Origin: Asterias amurensis
Lineage: Eukaryota; Echinodermata; Asteroidea; Forcipulatida; Asteriidae
Reading direction: 5' to 3'
Length of the DNA: 64,000 nucleotides
NCBI RefSeq assembly: GCF_032118995.1
Contig: NC_092653.1
Location: forward strand, 24,261,202-24,325,201
Below the pieces are notes generated by a model, which saw only the letters and a list, made by a program, of their open reading frames with translations, did no database searches and was not told the DNA's origin. A program made the position numbers and the translations under genes. Below are positions 1-11,500 of the stretch, piece by piece (the stretch's first letter is position 1; each line of letters begins with the position of its first letter).

Positions 1-713
1 CTAAGATTGCTGAACCTTTAATATCCTAGGAAATTGATAACATGTGAAAAATAAATTTAGCTGCCAAGATGAAAGTCATTCCGTTTGTGAGTGTGTGTAT
101 CAAACCTGGAACACTGCATGCTTCATTGATGTATGCGTTTAGACGCACTTCATTCTGCTCTACAAGATAGTCGCTTTTATAGCAACAAAGGGGTTGTTTA
201 CTATGTCATTATTTTAGTTTATTGCAATCATTTTTATTGTAAGGCACTTAAAGCCATTTGACCCTTTCGGTACAGAAAAAGAAAAAAAGTTCACAGATTT
301 ACACATAATTTTGAGGGTTTACAGAAGGTAATGGTGAAAGACTTCTCTTGAAATATAAGTCCATGAAATGCTTTACTTTTTGAGAAAACGGTAAAACAAT
401 ATAAATTCTCGTTAGCGAGAATTACGGATTTATTTTAAACACATATCATGACACGGCGAAACGCGCGGAAACAAGAGTGGGTTTTCCCGTTTTTTTCTCC
501 CGACTCCGATGACCGATTGAGCCTAAATTTTCACAGGTTTGTTGTTTTATATATAAGTTGTGAGACACGAAGTGTGGGACTTGGACAATACTGTTTACCG
601 AAAGTGTATAATGGCTTTAAGAGTGTATGGAAAATGTAGGTATATCGTTTTTAATAATATTTTTATTTGATACAATCTATTGACTGATTTTGTTTTGTGT
701 GTTTGCATTGTAG

Positions 714-826
714 GTGCCTCGGCTTCAAATGTTGTGCTTGCAGAGCAGATTCATGAGTTTCAAGCGCCTTTCATCAGTTCATTGTCTAACCGTCGTCACT
801 GTAGATGTGTAACAGTTATAATGCAG
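714..826 (+). other. Exon-like segment, copy 1
   Basis: The segment is 113 nt, preceded by a T-rich tract ending TTGCATTGTAG and followed by GTAAAA, so it looks like an internal exon. The frame starting at its third base is open through the whole segment and includes VVLAEQIHEFQAPFISSL and a CRC motif. I do not recognise the protein. It could be a relic exon carried by a repeat rather than a used exon. Confidence 0.35.
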
Positions 827-1284
827 GTAAAAATTTCTTTGTATTATGTATATTTTGTACACCGTCGGCGTATAGTGGGCTGTTTTAGCAGCACTATGCC
901 ACAACACTCTGGGAAAAAAATTGGGAACTTGAGAACAGGTACAACATCAATTTAGTTTCCAAGATAAAAGTCATCCTGTTTTTAATTTTGTGTACCTCAT
1001 TGCTTCAAAATCAGCACTCCATGATGGTTGCTGATGTCGCGTGAACTGGCATTTCACCCAGAATCTTTTGCAAGTTATTTTGATCACATGTGTATTGCGA
1101 CATGCATTGGCTCTTGGTAATTTTTCAAGAAAAAAAAACATTTCCAATAGACAATATCAAATGATGCCACCACTCAAATACCTGCCCTATAATATGGCGC
1201 CTGTGAGTGAGTGTGGGTTCTTGTACGAGCGGGTGCCACAGAAATCAAACTGGGAACGCTGCGTGCTTCATTGATGTATGTGTT

Positions 1285-1442
1285 TAGACGCACTTACAGT
1301 CTGCCATACAAGATGGTCGCTTTCATAGCAACAAAGGGGTTCTTTACTATTATCATGATGAACTAAAACAATGACACAGTAAAGAACCCCTTCATTGATA
1401 TGAAAGTGACTATCTTGCAGGGCAGAATGTAAGTGCGTCTAG
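1285..1442. repeat. Imperfect inverted repeat inside the tandem unit
   Basis: The left arm (AGACGCACTTACAGTCTGCC, then GGGGTTCTTTACT) is matched by its reverse complement ending near 1442. The spacer is about 30 bp. It looks like a local inversion-duplication of the unit end. Confidence 0.6.
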
Positions 1443-1567
1443 TTTATCATGATAATTTTTATTGTAAGGTGCTTTACAGCATACAGAAAATGCCGGTATC
1501 GTTTTTAATTTTATTTATATTTGATACAATCTATTAACTGATTTTGTTTTGTGTGTTTACATTGTAG

Positions 1568-1679
1568 GTGCCTCGTCTTCGAATGTTGTGCTTGCAGAGC
1601 AGATTCCGGAGTTTCAAGTGCTTTCATCAGTTCATTGTCTAACCCTCGTCACTGTAGATGTGTAACAGTTATAATTCAG
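1568..1679 (+). other. Exon-like segment, copy 2 (1-nt deletion)
   Basis: Same acceptor and donor context as copy 1, but 112 nt long: one base is lost near 1617 (AAGTGCTTTC against AAGCGCCTTTC). The deletion breaks the frame that stays open in copies 1 and 3, so as coding sequence this copy would be a pseudo-exon. Confidence 0.35.
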
Positions 1680-2354
1680 GTAAAAATTCCTTTGTATTAC
1701 GTGTATTTTGTAAACCGTCGGCCTATAGTGGGCTGTTTTAGCAGCACTGTACCCCACCATCTTGCTTCAACAATCTGGGAAAAAATTTGGGAACTTGAAA
1801 ACAGGTAAAAAATAAATTTAGCTGCCAAGATGAAAGTCATCCTGTTTTTAATTTTGCGAACCACATTGCTTAAAAATCAGCACTCCATGATAGTTGCTGA
1901 TGTCATCACTCACATTTCACCCTGAGAATCCCTTGCAAGTTATTTTGATCATGTGTAGTGCAACATGCATATTGGCTGTTGGTAATTTTTCAAGAAAAAA
2001 CATTTCCAATAGACCATACCAAATATGACGTCAAGACTCAAATACCTGCCCTACAACATTGTGTCTTTGAGCGAGTGTGTGTACTTGTGGGTGCCACAGA
2101 AATCAAACCGGGAACGCTGCGTGCTTCATTGATGTATGCGTTTAGACACATTTACGGTCTGCCATACAAGAAAGTCGCTTTCATAGCAACAACGGGGTTG
2201 TCAACTATGTCATTGTTTTAGTTCATTGTGATCACTTTTATTGCAAGGCGCTTAGAGCATTTTTAGTAATGCGCGGTATAGATATCATCATTAATAGTCT
2301 TTTTTTTTCAATATGATCTATTTGCTGATTTTGTTTTGTGTCCTTGCATTGTAG

Positions 2355-2467
2355 GTGCCTCGTCTTCAAATGTTGTTCTTGCAGAGCAGATTCCGGAGTT
2401 TCAAGCGCCTTTCATCAGTTCATTGTCTAACCCTCGTCACTGTAGATGTGTAAAAGTTATAATGCAG
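2355..2467 (+). other. Exon-like segment, copy 3
   Basis: The segment is 113 nt with flanking AG and GT. The same frame as copy 1 is open (VVLAEQIPEFQAPFISSL, then NPRHCRCVKVIMQ). Conservation of this frame in copies 1 and 3 is suggestive of past coding use. Confidence 0.35.
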
Positions 2468-2559
2468 GTATAAATCACTTACGTATTACGTATATTTTGT
2501 ACATCGTCGGCGTATAGTGGGCTGTTTTAGCAGCACTGTAACCCACCTACATGCCACAA

Positions 2560-3283
2560 CACTCTGGGGACTTCATGCAGGCACCAGCCTAACCCAGATG
2601 AGTGGTTGTACCCTACAGATCAATTACAGTTTAATTATGATTATCATTTTTTATAACAAATATTTATTGTGAATTTCCCAACATTTTTGCTAAATGAAAT
2701 GACTTATTTACATGCCCAGCTAATGTCTAGGATTATTGGAGCCAATTTTTTTTCACTAACCTTTGCTTTAGTTAGTAAAACATAATAAGGGGCAAACGAA
2801 AAACAGCTATAACCTTTACCTAGCTTTCACTTCACTCTGGGTTAACCTGAGTGGCATGTCTTTTGCCAAGTAAGCAAACACAGATTAAGCCTGCTCTATA
2901 TAAAAAAGGACAGCTCGAACAGGGTTTAATCAACTGTTTTTAGGACATGGGATACTTAAATAGTGCACTAATTCAATTTGTTGATTTCAATGGTATTATA
3001 CAAGGTTGATACATATGAATTAATAACTTTTAAACCTACACTAGAGTAAATTTTTGCCCATCGAGTCCTACTTTGTTTAACCAAAATCTGAAACTTAAGC
3101 ATGCGCAACTTCTCAAAAAACCAAGACTAAAAACAACTTAATTGTTGACTTGTACAAATTAGGCTAATATTCACTTCCTGTTCAATTATTAAACCTCCGA
3201 ATATTGAATTTCTAAATTTTGGAAAGGCTGCTTAAGTTTTAGTTTTGGTTAAAAATTGTGCTCCTAGAAGGTATTAGGCATTT
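2560..3283. other. No gene recognised
   Basis: AT-rich sequence without a convincing ORF, splice-framed exon or known repeat. A fragment resembling the TGGGACTTCATGCAGGC context ends the preceding duplicated unit. Confidence 0.5.
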
Positions 3284-3513
3284 CTATCCCTTTAAACTCG
3301 AACCTATCATAGAGCCAGTCACCAGTGTTCAATACATTAAATAAATATTAAAATCGAAAATGGTTGAATTGTTTTTCCCCACAACCTTGTGGGACAAAAA
3401 CAATCTATAGTTGTGTATAATGTCATCCGGTTTATGAGAAGTAAACCAATGGCTTTAATAAATTACCTGAACACAAAACTGGCCCAAAAAGGGTCGAGTT
3501 TAAAGGGATAGTG
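3284..3513. mobile_element. MITE-like element with inverted ends
   Basis: The left end contains CTATCCCTTTAAACTCGA and the right end its near-exact reverse complement TCGAGTTTAAAGGGATAG. Length is about 230 bp with no coding capacity, so it is a non-autonomous DNA element by structure. Confidence 0.6.
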
Positions 3514-3595
3514 TAGGCTAGTTTAACTTTAACTTTTTGGGGGGAGTTTTTATTTGCCAAAGTAAAAGTAAGCATACAAATGTGCCAAAAAACCT

Positions 3596-3966
3596 TAAAG
3601 ACAGTGGACACTATTGGTAATTGTCAAAGTTGGTATATCTCAACATATGCATAAAATAACAAACCTGTGAAAATTTGAGCTCATTCGGTCGTCGAATTTG
3701 CGAGATAATAATGAAAGAAAAAAAACCTTGTGTCACGAAGTTGTGTGCTTTCTGATGCTTGATTTCGAGACCTCAAATTCTAAACTTGAGGTCTCGAAAT
3801 CAAATTCGTGGAAAATTACTTCTTTCTCGAAAACTACGTCACTTCAGAGGGAGCTGTTTCTCACAATGTTTTATACCATCAACCTCTCCCCATTACTCGT
3901 AATCAAGTAAGATTTTATGATGATAATTATTTTGAGTAATTACCAATAGTGTCCACTGCCTTTAAA
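3596..3966 (+). mobile_element. MITE family A, copy 1
   Basis: The ends are inverted: AGTGGACACTATTGGTAATT at the left and its complement ACCAATAGTGTCCACTGCC at the right. Inside is a hairpin around GAGACCTCAAATTCTAAA. About 370 bp, non-coding. Full-length relatives lie at 25211, 34902 and 49653, a diverged one at 39329 and a terminal fragment at 43739. Confidence 0.85.
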
Positions 3967-4025
3967 TATTAAAGCATGATTCAGGATCAACTAAAAAATG
4001 TGATTTTGACCACCTACTTTGATGT

Positions 4026-4047
4026 GGGGGGGGGGGGGGGCGGGGGG
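4026..4047 (+). repeat. Poly-G tract
   Basis: A run of G broken by a single C. The window has several similar runs (7396, 7536, 7700, 34397, 34451, 63399, and C runs at 34376 and 39695), unusual in an AT-rich genome. Confidence 0.9.
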
Positions 4048-4579
4048 CTGGCAACTGCAAAAATGAGTAAGCAATTAAATGGTGCATCTAAGGAATAAAA
4101 AACATGTCTGTGTCAATCAACAGTGAAACCCAAAAATTAACTATTACAAAGCTTTAGAGTTGTTTTATCTGGACTAACAATACTGTGGGAATGATGCTGA
4201 TAATTTTTGTAATTTTATTAACATTAATGTGTATAATTTATTAATTTGAAATGGTTCAATAAAATGATTCTATAAATGTAGCAAAGAAATCTGTTTTCCC
4301 CCTGTTTTGAGTACATAATGTATAGTCTGTCATGGTTATCAGTGCTAAGTGCGACAGAAATATTTACCCAAAAAATTAATGTGAACAATCTACTTTGCAT
4401 TATGTTTTGGAACACCTTTTGGCTTCTCCTGATTTTTTATTGGTAGTCATGACAGACTTTTGTCTTTATTGTTCCACTTGCCCTCAGAAGTATACTTCTA
4501 TATATCCCCTTACTATTGTTTTCTGAAAAGTGAGCAAGAAGTCCTTTTTTTGTCTCACAGGAAAACAAATTAGTACCCT

Positions 4580-5560
4580 TTTTAATTATCTGGGAAAAAT
4601 ATAGGCCCTTTAAAAAAAAAACATACCTTTAAAAACAAACCTTCGGTACAAAAATACTACAAAGCTCTAAAACTGTTTTACCACAAATATGGCCCTTTAA
4701 TCAAATTAAAAAAACACCCCGACCTTTAAAATATGACAAGCTTAGTCAAACTTCCAATGATTAATTACCACACATGTGCCTTTATACACATTATTAATTC
4801 CTTGTCAAACTTCCAATAAATAAAACACAAAACCTCTAAAGGCACTTTAAACTTAGTAAAGCCCCCAAAAAATAGTATTTAAAATAAATACCCCTTAGGC
4901 CTACCTTTAAAACATGTTAAACCTAGTCAAACCTTATTAAATAAATTAAAAAACATTACCTTTAACAAAATTTACACCTAGTCAAACCTTCATTAAAAAA
5001 TAAACAAACATGACCTTTAAGCACATAGTAAACCTATTTAAACCTTGATTTAATAAAATACAATACATTACCTTTAAACACATAATTTTACCTAGTCAAA
5101 CCTTCATTGCATCAAATAACAAGAATCATCTTTAAAATCTTTAAACCTAGAGAAACATTTTTTTTAAAAACCATGAACCTTTAACAGTTAGTATTAAAAA
5201 CCACACCTTTAAAAGCATTTAAAAGACAGTCAAACTTTCTTTAAAAAAAATACAAGACTTGACCTCTAAATACATATTAAACCTAGTCACCCCTTCATTT
5301 AATTAATTAACATACACGTACCTTTAAAAACATCTTAACCAAGTTAACCCTTCATTACATACAAACAAAAACATGCATCTTTAAAACCCAGAGAAACCTT
5401 CGTAAAAATAAATAAAATACATGTACCTTTAAAAAGCATTAGCCAAACATCCTGTGCTGAAAACGGGGACAAATTATTTCAAACTAAAAAACCAACCCTT
5501 TAAAATTACTTAGCAAAATATGGTAATTAAAAACCCTCCTTAAAAGTCGTACATTTTACA
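4580..5560 (+). repeat. Degenerate AT-rich tandem repeat (unit about 55-60 bp)
   Basis: The phrase ACCTTTAAAACAT, then TTAAACCTAGTCAAACCTTC, then ATTAAATAAA recurs about 15 times with many indels. There is no coding potential; it behaves as an old minisatellite. Confidence 0.7.
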
Positions 5561-5639
5561 CATTTGAAATAATCACTAAATACCAGTTTATTACAGCAAC
5601 ATCCCAGACCCTAGCCCAGTACCTTTCAGCAGCCGAAAC

Positions 5640-5870
5640 CCCCATTGCCAGCCATCCAGCCCGTACCCTAACCCCAACTCTCCAAGCCCAACCCCATTGC
5701 CAGCCATCCAGCCCGTACCCTAACCACAACTCTCCAAGCCCAACCCCATTGCCAGCCATCCAGCCCGTACCCTAACCACAACTCTCCAAGCCCAACGCTA
5801 TTGTCAGCCATCCAGCCCAGACCCTAACCCTAACCGACTCTCCCAGCCCAACCCCACTACTAGCCATGCA
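5640..5870 (+). repeat. 52-bp minisatellite
   Basis: CCAGCCCGTACCCTAACC starts at 5656, 5708 and 5760, an exact 52-bp period, with more diverged copies to about 5870 and again at 6000-6090. The C-rich strand contains CCCTAACCC, which resembles telomere repeat by chance. Confidence 0.85.
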
Positions 5871-6412
5871 GACCCAACCCCAGTGACTGCCATATAACAC
5901 TCCAACCCATCAACCCAGAGCTCCAAGGCCCATGGTTAACCCTAAGACCATTCATACACTTGAATTACCAATAAATTCCAGTTTATTACAGCAACATCCA
6001 CAACCCTAGCCCAACCCCACTGCCAGGCATCCAGCCCTGACCCTAACCCCAACTCTCCAAGCCCAACACCACTGCCAGCCATCCAGTCCTCCAAGACCCC
6101 AACCCTAACCCTCAGATCAGTCAGTGACTGCCATCCAACCCTCCAGCCCCTCAGCAGCCCACCAAAAGTGTGACTGCCTTAAAGCACTCCAGTCCCCTCA
6201 GCAGCCCAGCTCTACTGACTGCCTTTTAGCCCTCCATCCCCTCAGCCCCTGAGAAATCTGAGCCAGCAAGGCCCTTGGTCAACCCTCAGATCAGCTAGAA
6301 ATCCAAGGCTTGAGCCAGGCAAAACTTTTGGTGAGAAATTTGTGAAAAATTTTCTAAGTCCAAATGCGGTAAATTCATCACTCCAAAAACCGTTAGGTTT
6401 TCATAACAGCTC

Positions 6413-6480
6413 GTAGCACAGCGGTGAAGGCCAGAGACTACAGAGCGGAAGGTCCCCGGTTCAAGCCCTACACATTTTTA
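6413..6480 (+). repeat. tRNA-like Pol III promoter sequence, plus orientation
   Basis: An A-box-like TAGCACAGCGGTGAAGG is followed about 40 bp later by a B-box GGTTCAAGCCC, then a T-rich stretch. A clean cloverleaf with a convincing acceptor stem could not be drawn, so it is better read as a SINE head or tRNA relic than a tRNA gene. Confidence 0.5.
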
Positions 6481-6516
6481 CTAGAATTTAAAAAAAATCT
6501 TTATTTTAATGGTAAA

Positions 6517-6603
6517 AAGGCCCCGAGCAGGATTTGAACCCACCCCGCTCACAGCCCCAGGATTCTGGGGGCTGTGAGCTAGCCCGCTGCGCTACGGCGG
6601 CTC
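6517..6603 (-). repeat. tRNA-like Pol III promoter sequence, minus orientation
   Basis: Read on the minus strand it begins GAGCCGCCGTAGCGCAGCGG (A box) and has GGTTCAAATCC (B box), followed by GGGGCC and a T run. Between the boxes is a long hairpin, CTCACAGCCCC pairing with GGGGCTGTGAG, longer than a normal anticodon arm. Probably a tRNA-derived repeat. Confidence 0.5.
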
Positions 6604-7200
6604 TTGAAAAAATTTGCTCGGAACTAATATTTAAACCTTAGGATGAATGGGTCAAAAAAAATAAAAAATTTAAATGAGACGAGACCTATGACCTTTGACA
6701 TCACCAGTAAAGCAAATGAGAAAAAAATGAAAATTTGACATTTGAAGTCATGCATTACCATACAGTGGCATCTTTATTTCACCAATGGTCAATAACAATA
6801 ATAGTACATACAAGTACAGAAGATACAATTATTTGTGGGTAATTTAGTCATTTAACATATCTAATATAAGTATAAGAATATTAGTATAAGTACTTCAAAT
6901 AAAACTCTGAATTCCCTATAAATAGTTTTAAATGAGTAACTATTATAAATAACTAAAATTAAATGCATTAATTTCTAGACACCATTTCTTTCTTTAACAT
7001 TATTCAATAGCATGCCATGTCCTACAAATGCAAATTTTTTGAAAGATATTATTTCTTTACAGTACATCAACTTGTTTTTATACATGTTTATATCTATACC
7101 CTTGTAATTCGTTGCTAAAATAATAGCCAATCTAAAACAATTATCGGTACACATTGAAAGTGCAGGTAATTTATGCGCAAAATGTTTTTATTTGCTTCAA
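6604..7200. other. No gene recognised
   Basis: AT-rich sequence with no long ORF and no clear repeat landmark. Confidence 0.5.
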
Positions 7201-7740
7201 ACACGTATTGGGGGGCATAGTGTTAGCAAGAGGGGTGTCTGATGTCTTTAGGACACCATGTTTTAAATTTGGACACCTTGTTTTAGCTGTCATTTACATG
7301 TTTTAAATGTATTATTGGTGAACAATTTGGACAGCCCGTAAAAAAATATTTCAACAAATTTTAACACCCTTTTACCAAATGCTGGCTAAGACCTTGGGGG
7401 GGGGGGCGTCACAAGGAGATTATTATGCAACTTTTATTAATATTCTTCTATTTACATATATTCTTAATGTGACTAATTCTACCCTTGTGATTGTGTGCTT
7501 TAATAAAGCAAAAAATTGTTCAGCTTTAAACATGGGGGGGGGGCATAACGTTATCATGAGGGGTGTCTTTTGGACACCAGCATTTTGACATCTCAGCATG
7601 AAACTTTCATGTGTTATTGATTGTAAGCAAACAATTTGGACACCCTGTTCTTAAATTTCCAATTTTGACACCTTTTTTGTGTGTGCTAAAACCTTAGGTT
7701 GGGGGGGGGGGGGGTGGCACAAGGGGATACATATTGTCTT
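7200..7740 (+). repeat. Two diverged direct copies with G-runs
   Basis: Two units share GGACACC, then TTTGGACA, then GCTAAGACCTT followed by a G-run and CACAAGG. The G-runs start at 7396, 7536 and 7700. No coding sequence. Confidence 0.55.
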
Positions 7741-7989
7741 TCAAGGGTGCTCTTCTGGCCAATTGAAACTGTACCATTCACATTTTCTTTCAATTTTAGT
7801 GCTCTTGTTCAGCCCTCTCGTTAAGCTGCTATTTTATTGTTTCCACAAGATAATGTTTTAGGTAGAGGTGACAATAATACATATGTTGGGTGTTTGAAAA
7901 GGGGTTATATAAACAATCAAATTACTGTATACAAGTTTATAAACTGCATTTTAATACAGACTTCAAATGGGAAAGGGGTGACACTCCAA

Positions 7990-8212
7990 TAGACCCTTCC
8001 CATGAAATATGTCAATTGCACATAGCGCATGCCCTAACATTTTGGTTAGCAAAATCACGGGAACATCACACTGTTTTGTACACGGCCATGAGCGGCTGTG
8101 TGACGCAGATCATGCATCTGCTTAAAGCACCACTGTATGGCGTTTGCCAACCAGGGTCTGTACGCATACGTGCATGTAATAAGCATATTTCATGGGAAGA
8201 GTCCATTGGTAG
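7990..8212 (+). mobile_element. MITE family B, copy 1
   Basis: Starts GACCCTTCCCATGAAATATG and ends with the approximate complement CATATTTCATGGGAAGAGTC. Two other copies are at 44330 and 62632, sharing TTTTGTACAC, GTGTGACGCAGATC and CCAACCAGGGTCTGTACGCA. Non-coding, about 220 bp. Confidence 0.8.
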
Positions 8213-8579
8213 AGAGGAACAGGGCCACCCCCCCTCGTTACATCCACTACTGCAAACCATATTGTTACATGTATTTAACTTTTTTGCAAATGATACACCT
8301 TCAATACTAAGTAGGTTAAGTAAATTTTACTACAGTGAGTGTAGGACACTCATAACATTTAAACTTACATTTTATTGGGCCATCATCAAATCATGATCAT
8401 TTACTATTATTCTAACCCATCATAAGGTCAGGGGGGCGGGCGATCTCTATGCTTAAATCTTGCTAAATTCTGAAACCCAAATGAGCCCATGAATAACTTG
8501 TACTCACTATTAACAGTTTAAAACTTTGATAAGACCATTACGCACGACCAAGTGTGTGGCACCATTTCTTTTCTCAATA

Positions 8580-11500
8580 ATGATAGAACTGAAGAGCCAA
8601 GGGCTAAAAACAGTGATAGAACTCTAGAGCTGAGGGCTCATGACAGTGATAGAACTGTAGAGCCAAGGGCTCATGACAGTGATAGAACTGCAGAGCCGAG
8701 GGCTCATGACAGTGATAGAACTGCAGAGCCGTGGGCTCATGACAGTGAAAGAACTGAAGAGCCAAGGGCTCATGACAGTGATAGAACTGTAGAGCCAAGG
8801 GCTCATGACAGTGAAAGAACTGCAGAGCCGTGGGCTCATGACAGTGAAAGAACTGAAGAGCCAAGGGCTCATGACAGTGATAGAACTGTAGAGCCAAGGG
8901 CTCATGACAGTGATAGAACTGTAGAGCCAAGGGCTCATGACAGTGATAGAACTGCAGAGCCAAGGGCTCATGACAGTGAAAGAACTGCAGAGCCGTGGGC
9001 TCATGACGGTGATAGAACTGTAGAGCCAAGGGCTCACAACAGTGATAGAACTGTAGAGCCAAGGGCTCATGACAGTGATAGAACTGCAGAGCCAAGGGCT
9101 CATGACAGTGAAAGAACTGCAGAGCCGTGGGCTCATGACGGTGATAGAACTGCAGAGCCAAGGGCTCATGACAGTGATAGAACTGTAGAGCCAAGGGCTC
9201 ATGACAGTGAAAGAACTGAAGAGCCAAGGGCTCATGACAGTGATAGAACTGCAGAGCCGAGGGCTCATGACAGTGAAAGAACTGCAGAGCCGAGGGCTCA
9301 TGACAGTGATAGAACTGAAGAGCCAAGGGCTCATGACAGTGAAAGAACTGCAGAGCCAAGGGCTCATGTCAGTGAAAGAACTGCAGAGCCGAGGGCTCAT
9401 AACAGTGTTAGAACTGAAGAGCCAAGGGCTCATATGAAAGTGAAAGAACTGCAGAGCTGAGGGTTCATGACAGTGATAGAACTGTAGAGCCAAGGGCTCA
9501 TGACAGTGATTGAACTGTAGAGCCAAGGGCTCATGACAGTGATAGAACTGTAGAGCCAAAGGCTCATGACAGTGATAGAACTGTAGAGCCAAAGGCTCAT
9601 GACAGTGATAGAACTGTAGAGCCAAAGGCTCATGACAGTGATAGAACTGTAGAGCCAAGGGCTCATGACAGTGATTGAACTGTAGAGCCAAGGGCTCAGG
9701 ACAGTGATAGAACTGTAGAGCCCAGGGCTCAGGACAGTGATAGAACTGTAGAGCCAAAGGCTCATGACAGTGATAGAACTGTAGAGTCAAGGGCTCATGA
9801 CAGTGAAAGAACTGAAGAGCAAAGGGCTCATGACAGTGATAGAACTGAAGAGCCGAGGGTTCATGACAGTGATAGAACTGTAGAGCCAAAGGCTCATGAC
9901 AGTGATAGAACTGTAGAGCCAAGGGCTCACGACAGTGATAGAACTGTAGAGCCAAGGGCTCATGACAGTGATAGAACTGTAGAGCCGAGGGCTCATGACA
10001 GTGATAGAACTGTAGAGCCAAGGGCTCATGACAGTGATAGAACTGAAGAGCCGAGGGTTCATGACAGTGATAGAACTGTAGAGCCAAAGGCTCATGACAG
10101 TGATAGAACTGTAGAGCCAAGGGCTCATGACAGTGATAGAACTGAAGAGCCAGGGGCTCATGACAGTGAAAGAACTGCAGAGACGAGGGCTCATGACAGT
10201 GATAGAACTGAAGAGCCAAGGGCTCATGACAGTGAAAGAACTGAAGAGCCATGGGCTCATGACAGTGATAGAACTGCAGAGCCGAGGGCACATGACAGTG
10301 ATAGAACTGAAGAGCCAAGGGCTCATGACAGTGAAAGAACTGCAGAGCCAAGGGCTCATGACAGTGAAAGAACCGCAGAGCCGAAGGCTCATAACAGTGT
10401 TAGAACTGAAGAGCCAAGGGCTCATATGACAGTGAAAGTACTGCAGAGCTGAGGGTTCATGACAGTGATAGAACTGCAGAGCCGAGGGTTCATGACAGTG
10501 ATAGAACTGCAGAGCCGAGGGCTCAGGACAGTGATAGAACTGAAGAGCCGAGGGTTCATGACAGTGATAGAACTGTAGAGCCGAGGGCTCATGACAGTGA
10601 TAGAACTGTAGAGCCAAGGGCTCATGGCAGTGATAGAACTGTAGAGCCAAGGGCTCATGAAAGTGATAGAACTGTAGAGCCAAGGGCTCATGGCAGTGAT
10701 AGAACTGTAGAGCCAAGGGCTCATGAAAGTGATAGAACTGTAGAGCCAAGGGCTCATGACATTGATAGAACTGTAGAGCCAAGGGCTCATGACAGTGATA
10801 GAACTGTAGAGCCAAGGGCTCATGACAGTGATAGAACTGTAGAGCCGAGGGCTCATGACAGTGATAGAACTTAAGAGCCAAGGGCTCATGACAGTGATAG
10901 AACTGTAGAGCCCAGGGCTCATGACAGTGATAGAACTGTAGAGCCAAGGGCTCATGACAGTGATAGAACTGTAGAGCCGAGGGCTCATGACAGTGATAGA
11001 ACTGTAGAGCCAAGGGCTCATGACAGTGATAGAACTGAAGAGCCGAGGGTTCATGACAGTGATAGAACTGTAGAGCCAAAGGCTCATGACAGTGATAGAA
11101 CTGTAGAGCCAAGGGCTCATGACAGTGATAGAACTGTAGAGCCAAAGGCTCATGACAGTGATAGAACTGTAGAGCCAAGGGCTCATGACAGTGATAGAAC
11201 TGTAGAGCCAAGGGCTCATGACAGTGATAGAACTGTAGAGCCAAGGGCTCATGACAGTGATAGAACTGAAGAGCCGAGGGTTCATGACAGTGATAGAACT
11301 GTAGAGCCAAAGGCTCATGACAGTGATAGAACTGTAGAGCCAAGGGCTCATGACAGTGATAGAACTGAAGAGCCAGGGGCTCATGACAGTGAAAGAACTG
11401 CAGAGCCGAGGGCTCATGACAGTGATAGAACTGAAGAGCCAAGGGCTCATGACAGTGAAAGAACTGAAGAGCCATGGGCTCATGACAGTGATAGAACTGC

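Larger units (their letters stand above)
1..2560 (+). repeat. Degenerate tandem duplication, unit about 0.8-0.9 kb, three to four partial copies
   Basis: Several landmarks recur in the same order. A block reading TAGGTGCCTCG ends with CAG followed by GTAAAA or GTATAA at 714, 1568 and 2355. A block around ATAAATTTAGCTGCCAAGATG occurs near 50, 950 and 1810. GGGAACGCTGCGTGCTTCAT occurs near 1252 and 2110, and a diverged version near 110. Copies differ by substitutions and indels. The left edge is cut by the window. A diverged piece of the same unit occurs inverted at about 56780-56945. Confidence 0.75.

Noticed and set aside
5640-6090. Telomere repeat (CCCTAA)
   Set aside because: CCCTAACC occurs once per 52-bp unit; there is no run of hexamers.
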